Origin: Rhinopomastus cyanomelas
Taxonomy: Eukaryota; Chordata; Aves; Bucerotiformes; Rhinopomastidae
Assembly: GCA_013400115.1 (NCBI GenBank)
Contig: VXBP01009035.1
Location: forward strand, 653,398 to 717,397
Reading direction: 5' to 3'
DNA length: 64,000 nt
Shown: piece by piece, positions 46,173-59,684 of the stretch
Layout of the letters: every line of letters starts with the position of its first letter
Position numbering within the stretch: the first letter of the stretch is position 1
The notes under the pieces: generated by a model
What the model was told of the DNA's origin: nothing
The model's database searches: none
The model's input: only the letters and a program-made list of their open reading frames with translations
Position numbers and translations under genes: made by a program

Positions 46173-47977
46173 CTACAGAAAAAGAGGAGGCTAGATAACA
46201 TCCAGGAAATGTGTGCAGTTCCATGTTCCACAATATCATGATGAGAAAACCCATCTTTACTGATTTAGATCAAAATATTGCAGCAACATTATCTCAGGGA
46301 GTCTTTATGCTGATGTCAAAAAACATAAGCAACAGTTTAAGAGGAGATATGTAAAAACAGTGGAGATATGTAAAAACAAGAGAATTGTAATTCCTAATGT
46401 TACTTCTGTGTTTACTGCTAAAAACGTAACTGTAGGGGATAAGGGTTTTCAGGCTTTGGAATCTCTTTTGTGACAGCAGCATGGTACAAGAATGTAGTAC
46501 AGTGGCTGCTGTTATTTCAGTACTCTTCTGTAGAGTTTTAGACCAGTTATTGAATGAAAAGGTATAATAAGACTCAGTTTGTTTTGCCAATGTACCAACT
46601 GGGAGATTCCCTTACATCCTGACAGAACTCTTTGTAGACAGGTTTTGCCATTTGCCTTAGTAACAAACAGCTGTAGGGAGCATGAGTGAACATAGTAGCG
46701 CCAAGGCCACCGCTGCCATGGACTTGTCTTTGGTTGCTCACAGTGTGTTTTTGATAAGTTATCACTATATGCTACTGATATCTCTATTTTAATACTTAAA
46801 ATCTTAGAGATATCTTAATGATGTGAGAAGATATTCTGGCTCTTTGCTTCAGAGTAAACACAGGGAAGTTAACAGATCTTCAAACTGTGTAGAAGAATGA
46901 AGCTGTAGTGAGTTTTCAAGTATTCAAGCATATTATGTAAAAAAAAAAGGCTAAATTTGAATTAAAATACTTTTTTGCATAGCTGAAAATGTTTGGCTTC
47001 TTCTCCTGAGCTAATTTGTGTCTTCATTTATATTGCTTCAGCTTCTGGTTAATACCAGTCTCATATGTGCAAAAGGCAAACATGCGTTTCCCTCAGGCAC
47101 GTAAACAGAGCTAAGAGCTGGCATTTGTTTTTGTACAGCAGCTAGCAAAAGGAAACTGTATTAGGTGCTATTACAACGTGATTGTTAATAGCAAACATCC
47201 AAAACAAGAATGCAAACCAGAATCAGTCTGTTCCCCAGTTTTTCCAGCTCTCTTCGACTGTCTTGTTCAGTTACATGTGGCTCACTGCTGAGTTTGCAAC
47301 TCTGTGGAGCTCTAACCACAAGATTATGCAAAGACTCCTGTACTGCTTCAGTTGGTGATGCTGTGCATCCAAAGAATAGCAAAATTCTGCAGCTAAACAG
47401 TGAAGATTTAGTTGTTTCAGGGCAATAAGCATCGAAAATTTAGTGCATCCTCCTGAGTAGGATCATGCTGCCCTCTGTTACCTTCCCAGGGCAAAAAAGA
47501 ATAGAATATTGGGAAATAAAATAGTTATGTTATATGAATGTAACTTATTTTAAAATAAATTTTTATTTTATCTAAAAGAGAAAAAATAACTTTAAAATGT
47601 TTGTGGTTTTTTATTTTATATGAAAGAAAATAAAGGCAAACCAAACTTTTGTCAGGAGATTGAGAATGCATTGTCAAAATTCAGCAACTGCATTTGAAAC
47701 TCTTACAGCAAGTGAGCATTTTTATAGAGGTCAGGCTTTTTTAAGACCATCACACTTTCCATAGCCTTCATTTGCAAGATTTTGGGATGATGCCTGCTTT
47801 GTTCCCCCTATGTTTCTGCCATGTTTGGGCTAATGAAAGCATGGCCCATGCTAATGGTCTTTGCTGTGGACTTAGTACAGTTACCAGCAAATGAGGAAAT
47901 ACAAACCCTGGTGATAGAATCATGGGGGTTTTGTCTCTTAAATGCTCTGTGATTCGCAAAGATGTATTCTGGCCAGT
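46173..47977. other. NRXN1: Intron with an AT-rich low-complexity block
   Basis: 47511-47635 is almost pure A/T (repeated TATTTTAAAATAAAT-like words). The remainder is unique-looking. Confidence 0.6.
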
Positions 47978-48134
47978 TTTGTGGAGTCTCCTTCTCTGGA
48001 GACCTTTTAAAACCTGCTTGGATATGTTTCTGTGCAACTTGATCTAGGGGATCCTGGTGTGGCAGGGAGATTGGACAAGGTGATCTTTTGAGGTCCCTTC
48101 TAATCCCTAAAGCTCTGTGATGCTGTGATTCTGC
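47978..48134 (+). mobile_element. CR1 3' end fragment
   Basis: TTGTGGAGTCTCCTTCTCTGG to GCTCTGTGATGCTGTGATTC. Upstream bases 47917-47955 (AGAATCATGGGG...TCTGTGATTCGC) look like scrambled CR1 tail sequence. Confidence 0.88.
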
Positions 48135-50024
48135 TATTTTTCAATCATTTTTAAGCTCACTTGCCATAGTTTGCTTTAGACAATGTGAAGACCAAGAGCT
48201 GACATCCTATGCTCACTGAATCACTTGCAAAGGTATACTGACTTGTAATGTAATGTACAGCTCATAGACATTTAGGAGTACTTAGTCACGCTTCCTTAGA
48301 GCTCCTGTCGTCTAGTTGGCTTTGGCAAGAAAACTTTCATGGTGGTCACCTGCCAATTTAGTGCAGGTTGATTTGGTGCCATCCTTGCCAGTTACTTTTG
48401 CATTTCCTTTGAAATGGCCTTTAAAGATTTTAAAATAAGGATCCCACAAGACAGCAATCAGCTAGAACATCCTCATCTTTCTGTGCTAGTAAAAAACCTT
48501 GAAGGTACTTGTAATGGCACTTAGTAATGTATTTTCTTTCCCTCGTTAGCCCAGCCTGAAGGAGAAAGAGAATTCTTTGTTGCAAGGATTGCATTTTCCA
48601 TTAGCCTTTAGGAAAATTATTCCCTTTCTCTTGGTCCTCTCTCTTAATGTGTCCTTAAATGGTCACGCTTCTGATGAGGCTGTCAGGAGAAATACTTCTG
48701 CAGTTTGCTGTGACCTTTTTGCTCTTCCTTATATTTTTCCCATTTGTATCAACCATTATAAAACTAACTAAGCTTGACTCTTCAAATGAAAACTGGCCAA
48801 AATAAATCTCTTTGGGAATCACTGAGCATTTAAGAGACAGAAAACACTCATGTGTGATATATCCTGGAGTGAACTAATTAGACACGAAGGTTCTCAGTGT
48901 CTGTTCTGTGACAAACACAATTTTTAGTGCTTTCTTTATAGAACTCGAGATAACTATGAAATGGAAGGAGGAGGGTTAAATCTAGAACAAACTCCACATT
49001 TTATAGATCATTACACATGTGCTGAAACAGCTGATGGGCCTCCCTCTGTATCTCTTATTTTTCCCTCTGCATATCACAAAACCCTTATTACAGCCTTTGA
49101 GGGTCATTGGAGTGAAAATCCTTCTTCTTGAGCCTGATTCCATCTTTTAGCCTGTTTCACTTTACAGACATCTTTCTGTGTTCACAATAACGAAGAGCTT
49201 CAGTACTGGGAACACCAAGTCACTTATGTGTGGGGAAATTAGTGCACAGTGTGGAAGAGTAAATCTGTATTTGATTATTGAAACATGGAAAACAATTCCT
49301 GATAACGCAAAAGGGAAAAAAAAAATCAGACTTAGTTCTTTTCACTCTACAAATCAATATCAAAAACGTGGGTTTACTTCAAATCAACTGGAGAAAGTGC
49401 TGAACCTATCAGAAACAGTATACGTGGAATACACTCTTGCAGCAGTGGATTGCGCTATGATGGATTATCTATAAGACCGAGAAAGCACGTTGGTTGGAAC
49501 AAGTTGATTCCCTTAGCTTGGTTTAGGCATTCCATTTTGTACTAGAAATCTCAAATTGCTGAAGAAGTTAAAAAAGATGATTATACTGGGCTGATCACGG
49601 TCAGCACTGACAAAAGCAAAAAGTACCACGTCCATGATAAATGGCTTTGCAACAACACGTTGAAAAAACCATCAAGATGAACATTTTTCAAGCAGAAGGT
49701 CTATTTCTAAGATGGTTGAAATAGGAAAATTACACTGGTTGTCAGTTATCCGGAATTGTTGTCAGTCATTTGGGTGATTGTACTTGGCAGCGTGAAATGC
49801 AGTGAAGCTTTTCTGTTCCTGGTACTGTTGTGCCACAAATGACAATGTGTTGCCTCAGTGAATAATGGGCTGCTGGTTTGATTTAACTGCGTTCCGAACA
49901 GTCTTCTCTCTGCGGTCCACATGGGAAAAGCCTGGGAGGTGGCAGCTGAAGTAGCTGTCTTCAACCTGCTGTACTCTTCTCAATTTTATCATGCGTGTGA
50001 GCCAGAAATGCACAGTTTGATCTG
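48135..50024. other. NRXN1: Intron sequence, nothing recognised
   Basis: No repeat recognised. A 98-codon frame at 49178-49474 has no identifiable domain. Confidence 0.55.
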
Positions 50025-50265
50025 GTGGTGTCTCCTTCTCTGGAGACATTTAAAACCCCACCTGGAGCACTGCATCCAGTTCTGGAGCCCTTATTGCAAG
50101 AAAGATGTGGATGTGCTGGAGCGAGTGCAGAGGAGGACCATGAGGATGATCAGAGGGCTGGAGCACNTTCCTATGCAACTTGATTTAGATGATCCTACTG
50201 TGGTGGGAGGATTGGACTCGATCTCTTGGGGTCCCTTCCAATCACTAATGTTCTGTGATTCTGTG
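50025..50265 (+). mobile_element. Mosaic CR1: young 3' end interrupted by an older CR1 segment
   Basis: GTGTCTCCTTCTCTGGAGAC (young subfamily) is followed at about 50060 by about 105 bases of a different CR1 segment. That segment encodes HLEHCIQFWSPYCKKDVD and ERVQRRTMRMIRGLEH. After an N at 50167 the young-type 3' UTR resumes at TTCCTATGCAACTTG and ends in the double octamer tail. Confidence 0.85.
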
Positions 50266-50756
50266 GTGTCTGCTTTTGAATTAAACTGGAGCGAAGTTAA
50301 TCTGAACAAAAGAGCAGCATATATCAGTATTTCTTGAAAAAGCTGTGAGTGATTAGAGAAAAGCTTAAGCCTCATGCCAGTCCTGGACCCAAAGATTAAT
50401 TTATTTCATGGGAAACAGACACTGAAATTAGTGTGTTAGAAAAAATGGAGGAATTTTGCTGCTGTATCAGGAGCAAAGCACTCCTCCTTTTATTTTTCTA
50501 AGGTAAAAAGTATCTTGTAACTGAGGAAGCACAGACTGTAGCCTGACAAAATTGAAATCATTCTTCTACTAAAGTGATTCCTCTTTGCAGTAATTTAATA
50601 AAAAAAACATGTGTTAAGATTAGCATTTCTGCTTGTTTAGGGCTCAGTGCCTCGAAAAGGAGTTTCTGTCTTTCTTTTGTTTAAGTATCACACAGATCTG
50701 TCATTTGCTAGTGAAAAGGCAGTCAGTATGTGTTGCACTAGAGAATTTGTTGAAGG

Positions 50757-51136
50757 TCTGATGAAGAGCTGGGGGTGCTTAGCCTGGAAAAGAGAAGACT
50801 TGGTGGGGGGGGTCCTTATCAATCCCTATAATTACCTGAAGGGAAGTTGTGGACAGGTGAGTGTCAGGCTCTTCTCCCAGGCAACTAGTGGCAGGACAAA
50901 AGGGCAGGGCCTAAAGCTGCACCAGGGGACAGTTAGGTTGGATGTTAGGAAGCCCTTTCTCATGGAAAGGGTGACCAGACCCTGGAATGGACTGCCCAAG
51001 GAGGTGGTGAAGTCCCCATCCCTAGAGGTGTTTAAGGACAGACTGGTTGTGGCACTTAGTGCCATGGTCTAGCTGATGTGGTGATGTTCAGTCCTAGGCT
51101 GGGCTGATGATCTCAGAGGTCTTTTCCAGCCTCAAT
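50757..51136 (+). mobile_element. CR1 fragment, older subfamily, open ORF2 C-terminus
   Basis: Encodes WGCLAWKREDLVGG, then VRLDVRKPFLMERVTRPW and GLPKEVVKSPSLEVFKDRL to the TAG at 51070-51072. The 3' UTR (GGGCTGATGATCTCAGAGGTC, TTTTCCAGCCTCAAT) is that of a distinct subfamily. Confidence 0.9.
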
Positions 51137-52729
51137 AATAACAACAGTAACTATATAGGGCAATTGATAATAGCAATTATACAGTAATGGGAGGTACTCC
51201 AAAGGACCTTTTTCTCTCTATGTTGTTGAAAGGCTCTGGAACTGTGATCTGCTAGACTACAGCAACCCATTTTAGAGTTGTTAGACTGGTCAAGTAAATC
51301 CTTCTTAGTTTAAGAACCATTCAGTTCTGCAACAGCTCATGAAGAGCCATTACAATCGCGGATCCAGGCAGCAATGTTTGTGCTCTGAGGTCAGGTTGAA
51401 TGTTTCTTTCAGTATTCTTGGATTAATCTTCCAAAAACAACACAGGAATAGTCTTTGTAGTTTTGAATAAGGAGATCCTTATTTTTTAAGGTTGTAGATG
51501 CCTGTCATCCCAGTCTCTGTGTTTTTTGGCATCCTAAATGTGGTCCAAAGCTAGCACCACTGGAACATAAGCCATTTGGAAGCAGAACTAGTTTCGTGCT
51601 ACCTGGAGGTACTGCAAATGAGCAGTAGTTCCTCTCCAAGCCTACTTAGTGATGGTTGCTCTTTTGCATGCTAAAGGCACTTAGTCAAAAAGATGGAAGT
51701 CTTTTTTGAGCAAACTTGGAGAATATTGATTTAAAAAGAGGAATAATTCAATATGTGCACCTCGAAGCCTGTTAAAACGCAGCTTTTTAGCTTTGTAAGT
51801 GACATGAGTGAGGAAGAGAATATGTGAAAATAACAAACTAAACGTTGTGTTTGTTGCAGGCTGATAGACACCGGGGAAAGTATTGGAAATACTGATTTCA
51901 GTTTACCGCTCAGCGTTTCGAGCTGCACTTCAGTTTTATCACAGTAGGGTTTGTTGTGTGAATAATGGTTCATCAGCGTGAGCATGGGGAAGTCACAGTG
52001 TGGCCCTTAGTGCAGTGTGAGCTTATGAGAGCTCTGCAATACAGCTAAGCATCTGATAAATTATTCACAATAGAAGCATAAGCTTTAAGCTGATTCCATA
52101 TTACTGTGCATCTTCGCAGCAATTGCTGCGTAAACTTCATAGAGCACAACAAATACGTGTCAGGATACAGTCAGAGAGATTCTCTTGCTTGGGTGATGTA
52201 CTCAACCTCCATGGTGGAATACAGATGGGACTTGCTCAAATCCTTTATACAGTTTTAGCCAGACACAGTTGTGGTACATGGTCATGGGAAAATGATGTGT
52301 GACACTCTGCTTGAGTGATTTATTTTTTCTAAGACTGTGTTTAACAAGATCAGTAAAATACATGAGTTGTAATCCAATCATACACACGATGATGACTTAA
52401 ATCTAACTGTATTGCATTGGCCATCAGCGTAGGTTCCATGCAGCAATGCATTCCAGTGCTTTGGAGGTGTCTTTTAATGCAGACCTGAACACTGGTCACT
52501 GAAGCCAGTTCTGCTGACCTGTGAACGATGATGGCTGGCTGGCTGGTTGATAACACGCTGATTCAGCTTCTTCAGCACACGGCAGCCAACACACGTTGAG
52601 CTTGTAGCAATGTGGACCAGGTAGGCAAGACTTCAGCACTTGACCACTGCACACAAAGAGGGATTTGTGGTAGTTTTTTTAACAGCACCTCTCAAGATAT
52701 TCAAGGTTGCCTTAAAGTGTATTCGGTCT
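51137..52729. other. NRXN1: Intron sequence, nothing recognised
   Basis: Unique-looking sequence with no CR1. A small GGCTGGCTGGCTGG run lies near 52531. Confidence 0.6.
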
Positions 52730-53203
52730 ATCATCTAGTCCAATACCCCTGCCACAGCAGGATCCCCTAGATCCAGTCACACAGGAACACGTCCAGGTGG
52801 GTTTTAAACACCTCCAGAGAAGGAGACTCCATAGCTCCCCTGGGCAGCCCCTTCCAGTGCTCTGTCACCCTCACTGGGAAGAAGTTCCTTCTCATACTGA
52901 TGTCGAACTTCCTATGTTCCAGCTTATACCCATTGCCCCTTGTCCTATCATCAGATGCCCCTGAGCAGAGCCTGGCTCCATCCTCCTGACACCTGCCTTT
53001 TCCATTTTTATAGATATTAATGAGGTCACCCCTCAGTCCCCTTTTCTCCAAGCTCAAGAGACCCAGCTCCCTCAGCCTTTCCTCACCATCAAGATGTCCC
53101 ACTCCCTTCATGATCTTTGTGGCTCTGCGCTGGACTCTCTCCAGCAGTTCTGTGTCCTTCTTAAACTGAAGGGCTCAAAACTGGACACAGTAGTCCAGAT
53201 GCA
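52730..53203 (-). mobile_element. CR1 fragment with 114-codon ORF2 C-terminal frame, tail lost
   Basis: TCATCTAGTCCAATACCCC through GGACACAGTAGTCCAGATGC. The minus-strand frame stays open over 114 codons (DGEERLRELGLLSLEKRGL; VTEHWKGLPRGAMESPSLE). The terminal 40 bases and octamer tail are missing. Confidence 0.92.
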
Positions 53204-53935
53204 TAATTCCTCCTTTTGTTTCTCTTTTTGGGCCATATCAATGTCTAGAGTAAGAAGAAAACTTTTCCAGGTTTTTACATGGGGACATGCTCCATATGAC
53301 CAGAATTTCGTATAGATGATTCATGTGGTAATTTTTTTTTCATTGCCTCCTTTCAAGTAGTTGTAAAATTTTTCTTGACTGTCCTTACATTTCCAGTTTT
53401 ACTTCAGATTTTTCCTTTTCAAGGTTTAGAGTCCCGTGATCTATGTCTCCGCTGGTTTCTAGTGCTAGAGATTTCTCTATTGCAGAATTTACTATTTATA
53501 GAAGAGTTTTAAGGAGGTTCCTCAGTTAAAGCATCAGACTAATTTGAATCAAAAAAATTTAGAGTTACTGCACTGGTGTGTTGATACAACCGTTTCTCAA
53601 AATAGAGTTGTAACACGTTTCCTATCTACATGCAGGACCTGAGAAGATTTTTAGAGGTACTATATGTAGCATTAAATATTCTGCATGGGAAACGCTGTGA
53701 GCCCTGAACACTTGAATCAGCAGCTCTGTCAGCACAATCTGGGGCAAAGTTACATTGGCTGCATATTTGTTAGTTGAAGTGGGGAAGAGCACTTCGAACA
53801 CTGAAGTGCAAATTAGGCACTGTGGGGTCTCCTTATGTACCCAGGAATGTGACTGAGGCACGGGGTACATGCAGGCAGTGTGCTTCAGCATGCAGGGAAC
53901 TTCTGCCTTGCTTCCATTAGATAGTTCCTTTGAAC

Positions 53936-54094
53936 AAGGGGGTTGTGGAGTCTCCTTCTTTGGAGACATTTAAAACCCTCCTGGATGTGTTCCTGTGTGA
54001 CTTGGTCTAGATGGTGCTGCTGTGACGAGGGCATTGGACTAGATGATCTTTCGAGGTCCCTTCCAATCACTCATATCCTGTGATACTTTGTGAT
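53936..54094 (+). mobile_element. CR1 3' end fragment
   Basis: AAGGGGGTTGTGGAGTCTCC through CCTGTGATACTTTGTGATA, with a mutated tail. Confidence 0.9.
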
Positions 54095-54338
54095 AATATC
54101 TTCTGAGGGAAGAATCACTTCTTTTTAGGATTTAAACACATGTTTTGTGAAACTCATTTCAGAAACACTTCAAAATAATCCTGATGCTAAGATACAGATA
54201 AGAGTTTTTGCAGCTGAGAACGTTAAGGGGATCTTTTTGGTCTTGGATCGTGTTTTTTACATTCTCAGTTCAACATTTGACACCTTTTCACTTTCACCTA
54301 ATTTTTTTTTTTTATTATTTTCAATCTATAAATTAGAA

Positions 54339-54420
54339 TGGATCTAGGTGATCCTGCTGTGGTGGGGGGATTGGACTAGATGATCTTTCAAGGTCCCTTC
54401 CAATCCCTAGTGTTCTGTGA
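54339..54420 (+). mobile_element. CR1 3' end fragment
   Basis: TGGATCTAGGTGATCCTGCTG to CCCTAGTGTTCTGTGA. Only the 3' UTR remains; GGTGGGGGGATTGG replaces GGCAGGGGGATTGG. Confidence 0.88.
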
Positions 54421-57400
54421 AAGTCCTATTACAGAGTTCTTCTATTAACATCTACACTGTTCCAAATCTGTTCCTTTGGTTAAAGAGTCCAATAAATAAT
54501 TCTCACACGTTACTGTCAAACTGGTCAAACAGAAGTGGTGACGTTGAGTATCCAGTGCCTTTTTCCTTGTGTAGCTGTTAGAAGCAGTGTAACATAGCGT
54601 GACACATCTGCCAGCACTTCACACCCACTTGCTCATGTATAAATGACTGAACAAAGGACAAAGCAATGAAAAATCAAGCGTTGCTCTTCAAATTGGAACG
54701 ATAGCTGGTTAGAGAAAACCAGAAATAAGAGCTGCGCAACGCGTTAGAGGAACAGGACTCTGGTGGAAAATACTGTAGCATTTTCTAGGTGATTGCTAAT
54801 TGTGTTAGTAATTACGTACGTGTAGCTAACAAGGCTTGAGAATATACATAGAGACCAAATTTGACGGTGTGCAAATAAAAATGTTTGATTCTGCTGATTA
54901 TTTTGTGGGAAAAGCAATCAAGGGAAGCAGCCACTTGTATACTTTACTCCAGATTAGTTAGATCTGCTTTCTCAAGGTTAATTTGATACGACTGCATACA
55001 GCACCTACATTCTCTTAAATCAAATTGATTCCCCCAAATCCAACCAGCTATATGTTTCTTAGGAAAGAAAAAACAAGTTGAAAACATCTTTTGTTTAGAA
55101 AACAAGGATTAAAAAGTGAAGCTCATTAGGAAAGCAAGGAAGATTTTCTCTTTCCCTTCTTCTTTCCTCTTTTCTGCCTCCCGACGTGTTTTCTGTAATG
55201 CAGACCACAGAAAAATAGCTGGCATCTCGGCTTGATTGTCTTCCAACCTTCAGATTTCAAATGCACAAAAAATGTCTACTAATTTCTATTTCACTGTTGC
55301 CATAGATACAGTTTCTATGATTATTTTTTTCACTCCATCTATCTATCTATTTGTCTTTTACTTTGCTCACTAACAACTCCTTTCTTCCTTTCCATACTTC
55401 CCAATTCTTCCTCTGCACCTATTCCACTTGCTCAATTTAATCACTATTACCTTTAGTGTTGTTGATTTGTGATTCAGATGCTCACTCCTGGTGCTTTCTT
55501 CAATATTTGTGTCCTGCAGCAGCCCACAGGTACTGTCCAATGTATTTTGTTAGGCTTTGAAATGCTCTTTCTCTCTGCTGTTGAAACTCACGGTAATTAA
55601 CTTTGCTTTGCATACTGTTCCAAGGAATGCCTTCAGGTCACCCCTTCCCCTTCTGTTCTCCAGTTGTACTGGGTTTCTCTTTGATTCTGTTTGTGCTAGG
55701 CACACACTGGAACAGCATAATACACATTCTCTCACTGTGTGCTTTCCCCATTTTTCACTTCTCCCCAAGGCTCTTCTCTTGATTTTTCGTTTCTGTTTAT
55801 AGTAAATACGTACAACAGCAGCAACTCGGAGGGCAGTGACTGTGTAGGCTTAATGTACCTACTCATCTGCAGTCATTCATCACTGCTGTTGGCTTGCGTG
55901 TACGGCTGCAGAGAGCAAGACAGTTCACTGATGCACTCAAATTAGACGCTAACTGCTTCTGCTGCAAATGTTTAGTCCTTATTATTTGTGAAATACCGAA
56001 CACGGCTTTATTACTCTTTCTTAACGTGCAGGTGGGCATTTCATTCCTAACATGCTATGTGAGGTTTATAATCTCCTGATCTAATAGGAATGAACAAGAT
56101 CATGCAAGTAGACCACCCATTGTTTTCCATGGCAGATCAGCCTTTCTCTCTAGGGACACAGGCTCTGCACCCGTGGATACCTTGGCAATACTACCACGGT
56201 CCTTAAGTTTGGAGCTCTAATTCAGGCCGTTGGAATCCCTCATGTATTTGCTAGACAGATTTAGATTCCAAATTTAGATGCTCTGAATAACCTGTGGACA
56301 GTGACGTTTCTTCTTTGGACTGTTTGGGAAGGCTGTGTTCATAAGTGGAGCACTTAGCTGGGATATCTAGAGTTAGCTGCTGTTTTCTTTTGTGCACTTT
56401 GCATCATATGGCTTTCTCCCATTTAGGAAACACAAGAACTTGATTCTCCTTAAATGATATTTGTCATTGATTTGAAATGAGCTGTGCTCAGCAGAAGGCT
56501 CATGAGTGGCATTCTACCTTCTTTGAAATTGGGGCTATATGAGAATTCACTTTTATGAATTGGTTTTTGTTTGCTTGTTTGCTTATCAGCAAGTCTTTTT
56601 CTGTCTGTTATTCACTCCTGCTTGACATTTATTCGGGATTTCCTCCAGATCTTGGAGGAAGTCTCCTATAGCACCTTACTCCTTGTCAAATATTTATCTT
56701 CTGGCTGTTGTGTTGAACCAATGATATAGGTTAGGTTAAAAACAGATTGATGCAGATCCAAGGCTGATGTTATTGGGGAATGAGTTTGATTAGCAGTGTG
56801 CTTACTGTGCTATTGCCTGTGTATTGACTGCAAGGAAGGGAAAATTGCTTATGAATTAATTGGAACTACTGCATTTGCAAACTGCTCTAAAAGAACTACT
56901 TCTTAGTTAAAGATTCAAAGTTAGAAAACTTGTGGTTAGCTTCATACTGTGCAAGGTCTGGACTGGTTCAAAGCAAATCTTCCGTGCGTCGTCTTTTACA
57001 GCTTTTCTGGGCTTGATGCCTCTCTGGATCTGATGATCAGTTAACAAAGCCTCACATTATCACTTATGATATGTTATATTAGCTAATTTTGTTTTAATCA
57101 ATATTTTGGGAAGTTCTGCTTGGCTACTTATTGTCCTCTGAACTGTTCCTCATCTGCCACCTGTGTTAGTACAGAGAGCCAGCCTCTCCCCATGCAGCTG
57201 AACCTGTTGGCAGTATTCATTGGAAGCTGGAAGGGACTTGTAGAGATATTCTTGCAGGCTTTTTACCCAATGGTAAATAGCACTGTGACTTCCTGAGGTA
57301 GCAGGACGTCTCACATCCAGAACAAACACTTTGACTTTAGGCATCATGTCTAACATAGCCACAGGCACTTGGGCATTTCTGGGAAATCCTGAGTTAGCCG

Positions 57401-58078
57401 CTTAGGAAAGAGCAAATCTCTTTTTATCTCAGTGTTGTATTGTTTTCCCTCAGTTATCCTCAGATGAGTAATTCCTAATTTCTTTAGGTGTTAGTGAGAA
57501 AAGAAACAATCCCTGGGCTCAATACTTGTGCTTCGAATGACTTTACCTTCATCACAATAACATAATAAAATGCAAATAAGCAGAAATGAAAAAAAATTCT
57601 TAAGTTGTGCTTGGTGATACTCAGAAACTGCTGCGTGTGCTCGTGTGGCTTTTGGCTGGGTTTTTTCCTTCTATTTTTTAATAAAGAGATTAACTAAAGT
57701 CCTTGGTGTGGCAAAAACTGCCTCGTAATGTGATACGTGGGCACCCTGATTGTACACACGGCTGTGGAGACTGTCTGGTTTTCAGAATTCCCTACAACTG
57801 ACCTTGTGAAAGGCTTATTAGGAAAGAATCAGTGGTGACCATTTGTAAACCAGTCACAACCTAGGACACTGTTATCTCATATATTCTGAAGCACTAACAC
57901 ACTTTATGTTACAGTTCTTTTGTGCTGCATTATTAACAAATATTTACAGGGGAGCCTTGAGGTCAGTTAGTGTTTCTGTGAGTGAGAGCCTGGTAGTATC
58001 AGTGTAGAAAAAAAATAGAATAAAGATTTCTAAGATTACAGGGAAGGATGGACCTGTTTGAATAGCAGGGATGATGGT
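54421..58078. other. NRXN1: CR1-free intron block of 3.7 kb
   Basis: Longest CR1-free stretch outside the promoter zone. Pyrimidine-rich patches occur at about 55145-55190 and 55325-55440, including a short TCTA repeat. No exon recognised. Confidence 0.55.
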
Positions 58079-58184
58079 GATGTTCCTGTGTGACTTGGTC
58101 TAGGTGATCCTGCTGTGGTGGGGCAATTGGACTAGATGATCTTTTGATATCCCTTCCAGTCCCTAATGTTCTGTTATTCTATGA
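58079..58184 (+). mobile_element. CR1 3' end fragment
   Basis: GATGTTCCTGTGTGACTTGG to TTCTGTTATTCTATGATA. It is the only CR1 between 54420 and 59427. Confidence 0.9.
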
Positions 58185-58787
58185 TAAGACTCTAGGTATC
58201 CTGCAACGCTTGAGTCAATACAACATGAGTGATAGCATGAAATCCTGATAGTCTGTTCCTGGGCTGTAACAGAGCATAGAGTCCCCAGCTGAAAAACCTC
58301 TGGCTTGCCTTCCCCAATGTGCTGATTTCTGTGCAAGTATCCAGAACTCCAACTCCCATTAGTGATAGTTGTATTTTCCTCCTGTTAGATTGTCCTCACT
58401 TACTTCTCCCCCACCTGCTTCTCCAAAGTCTGACATGCCTGTAGTGGGGTCTACTTGCTGTATCTTCCTATTACAACATTATGTTTTCCTCCAGCTGTAT
58501 ATCTGATTAGTATTCACCACTTTAAAAATGCTTCACTTTTACTCTCCCTGTGGACTTTCCTGTAACAGTGTTTACTTCAGGCAAAGGACAGATTATGCTA
58601 TCATGTTGTAAAATCCTAATAATACCAATAAGTGCCTGTAATGGAACTGAATTCTGTCCTTTTTTAATAGAGGACCATTGAGTAGGTGTCCTGTAGCAGT
58701 GGTTTATTAGAAAGAAAAAGTCAAATTAAAAAAACCAACCAGAAATCTAGCTGTATATATGAGAAAATGGGAAATACTAGAGTCTTA

Positions 58788-59684
58788 TCAGTCTAGAATC
58801 TGTTTGCAGGATCCAATTGCTCTGCTGACAGTAATGGGGTTACAGTGGTGTGAAAATGGAATCAATAAAATCAGCAAGATGCCCTCTGAGTGGTTTAGCA
58901 TGGCATAGCACATTGCACAGGATATTTGTCCCAATAAACCCAAGCTGTTGTTGATGCAGTATAGGAAGGGGCCAGTGAATTTATTGGTGGCTACTTCTGT
59001 TTCCTTGAGCATGGCTGACATACACTCTTTGTATTTTGCCTGGAGTGATGCATTTTTGATAGAGAATTAACAGTAGTCACAACAGACTTTCTCTTCACTT
59101 TCATCCAGTGACGTCTTTGACTTCCCAGCACGAATTTTAGAGCTGCAATATGTGCTTTTACCTTGGGCTGGCTGGTCTGTGTTTGAGATCTTTTGGGAAC
59201 AGGACTTTGGCATGAAATGAGGCCGACCGCTTGTTGCAGCAGGTGTGAACAGGTTTCCCTGGTTTTCAGTGGTGTGTTGGGGAAAGGCTGCTGAGTTTGA
59301 GGTCTCCACCAGCTCTGTGCCAACCCAACCGTGCAAATTGGATGCAGATCATGGAGGATCCAATAATTTGGTTTTATGGTACCTGCAGACAGATGATTCA
59401 GAGTGCAAGAGGCAAGGATTGCACAGTCACAGAATCACAGAACATTATGGATTGGAAGGGACCTTGAAAGTCCGTCAAGTCCAGTCCCCCCACCATAGAG
59501 TCTGAGGTGACAAAAAGAGCACAGGGAGAGATTTCAATGGAACTGCTGCTGGCAGAACAGCACTGCCAACATTTTGGAAATTCAGCCAGAGGGTCCCAGA
59601 TGGTCTGGAAGGGTTCATAAGGCAGATGTCTTCAGGTGCTTTGAGAAGGAACTGTGTTGCCTGAGCAAGACCAGTTTTCTGCAC
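58788..59684 (-). other. Unidentified stretch with overlapping minus-strand ORFs
   Basis: Four minus-strand frames of 69-110 codons tile this region: 59475-59684, 59067-59336, 58991-59323 and 58788-59021. The composition is protein-like (SKIRAGKSKTSLDESEEK; MSAMLKETEVATNKF), but the frame changes several times and a CR1 splits it. It might be a decayed pseudogene. I do not recognise a parent gene and see no poly-A tail. Chance open frames are equally plausible. Confidence 0.2.
59427..59496 (-). mobile_element. CR1 3' end fragment, 70 bases
   Basis: TCACAGAATCACAGAACATTATGG to CCAGTCCCCCCACCA. It falls between two minus-strand ORF-like stretches (see the unidentified region 58788-59684). Confidence 0.88.
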
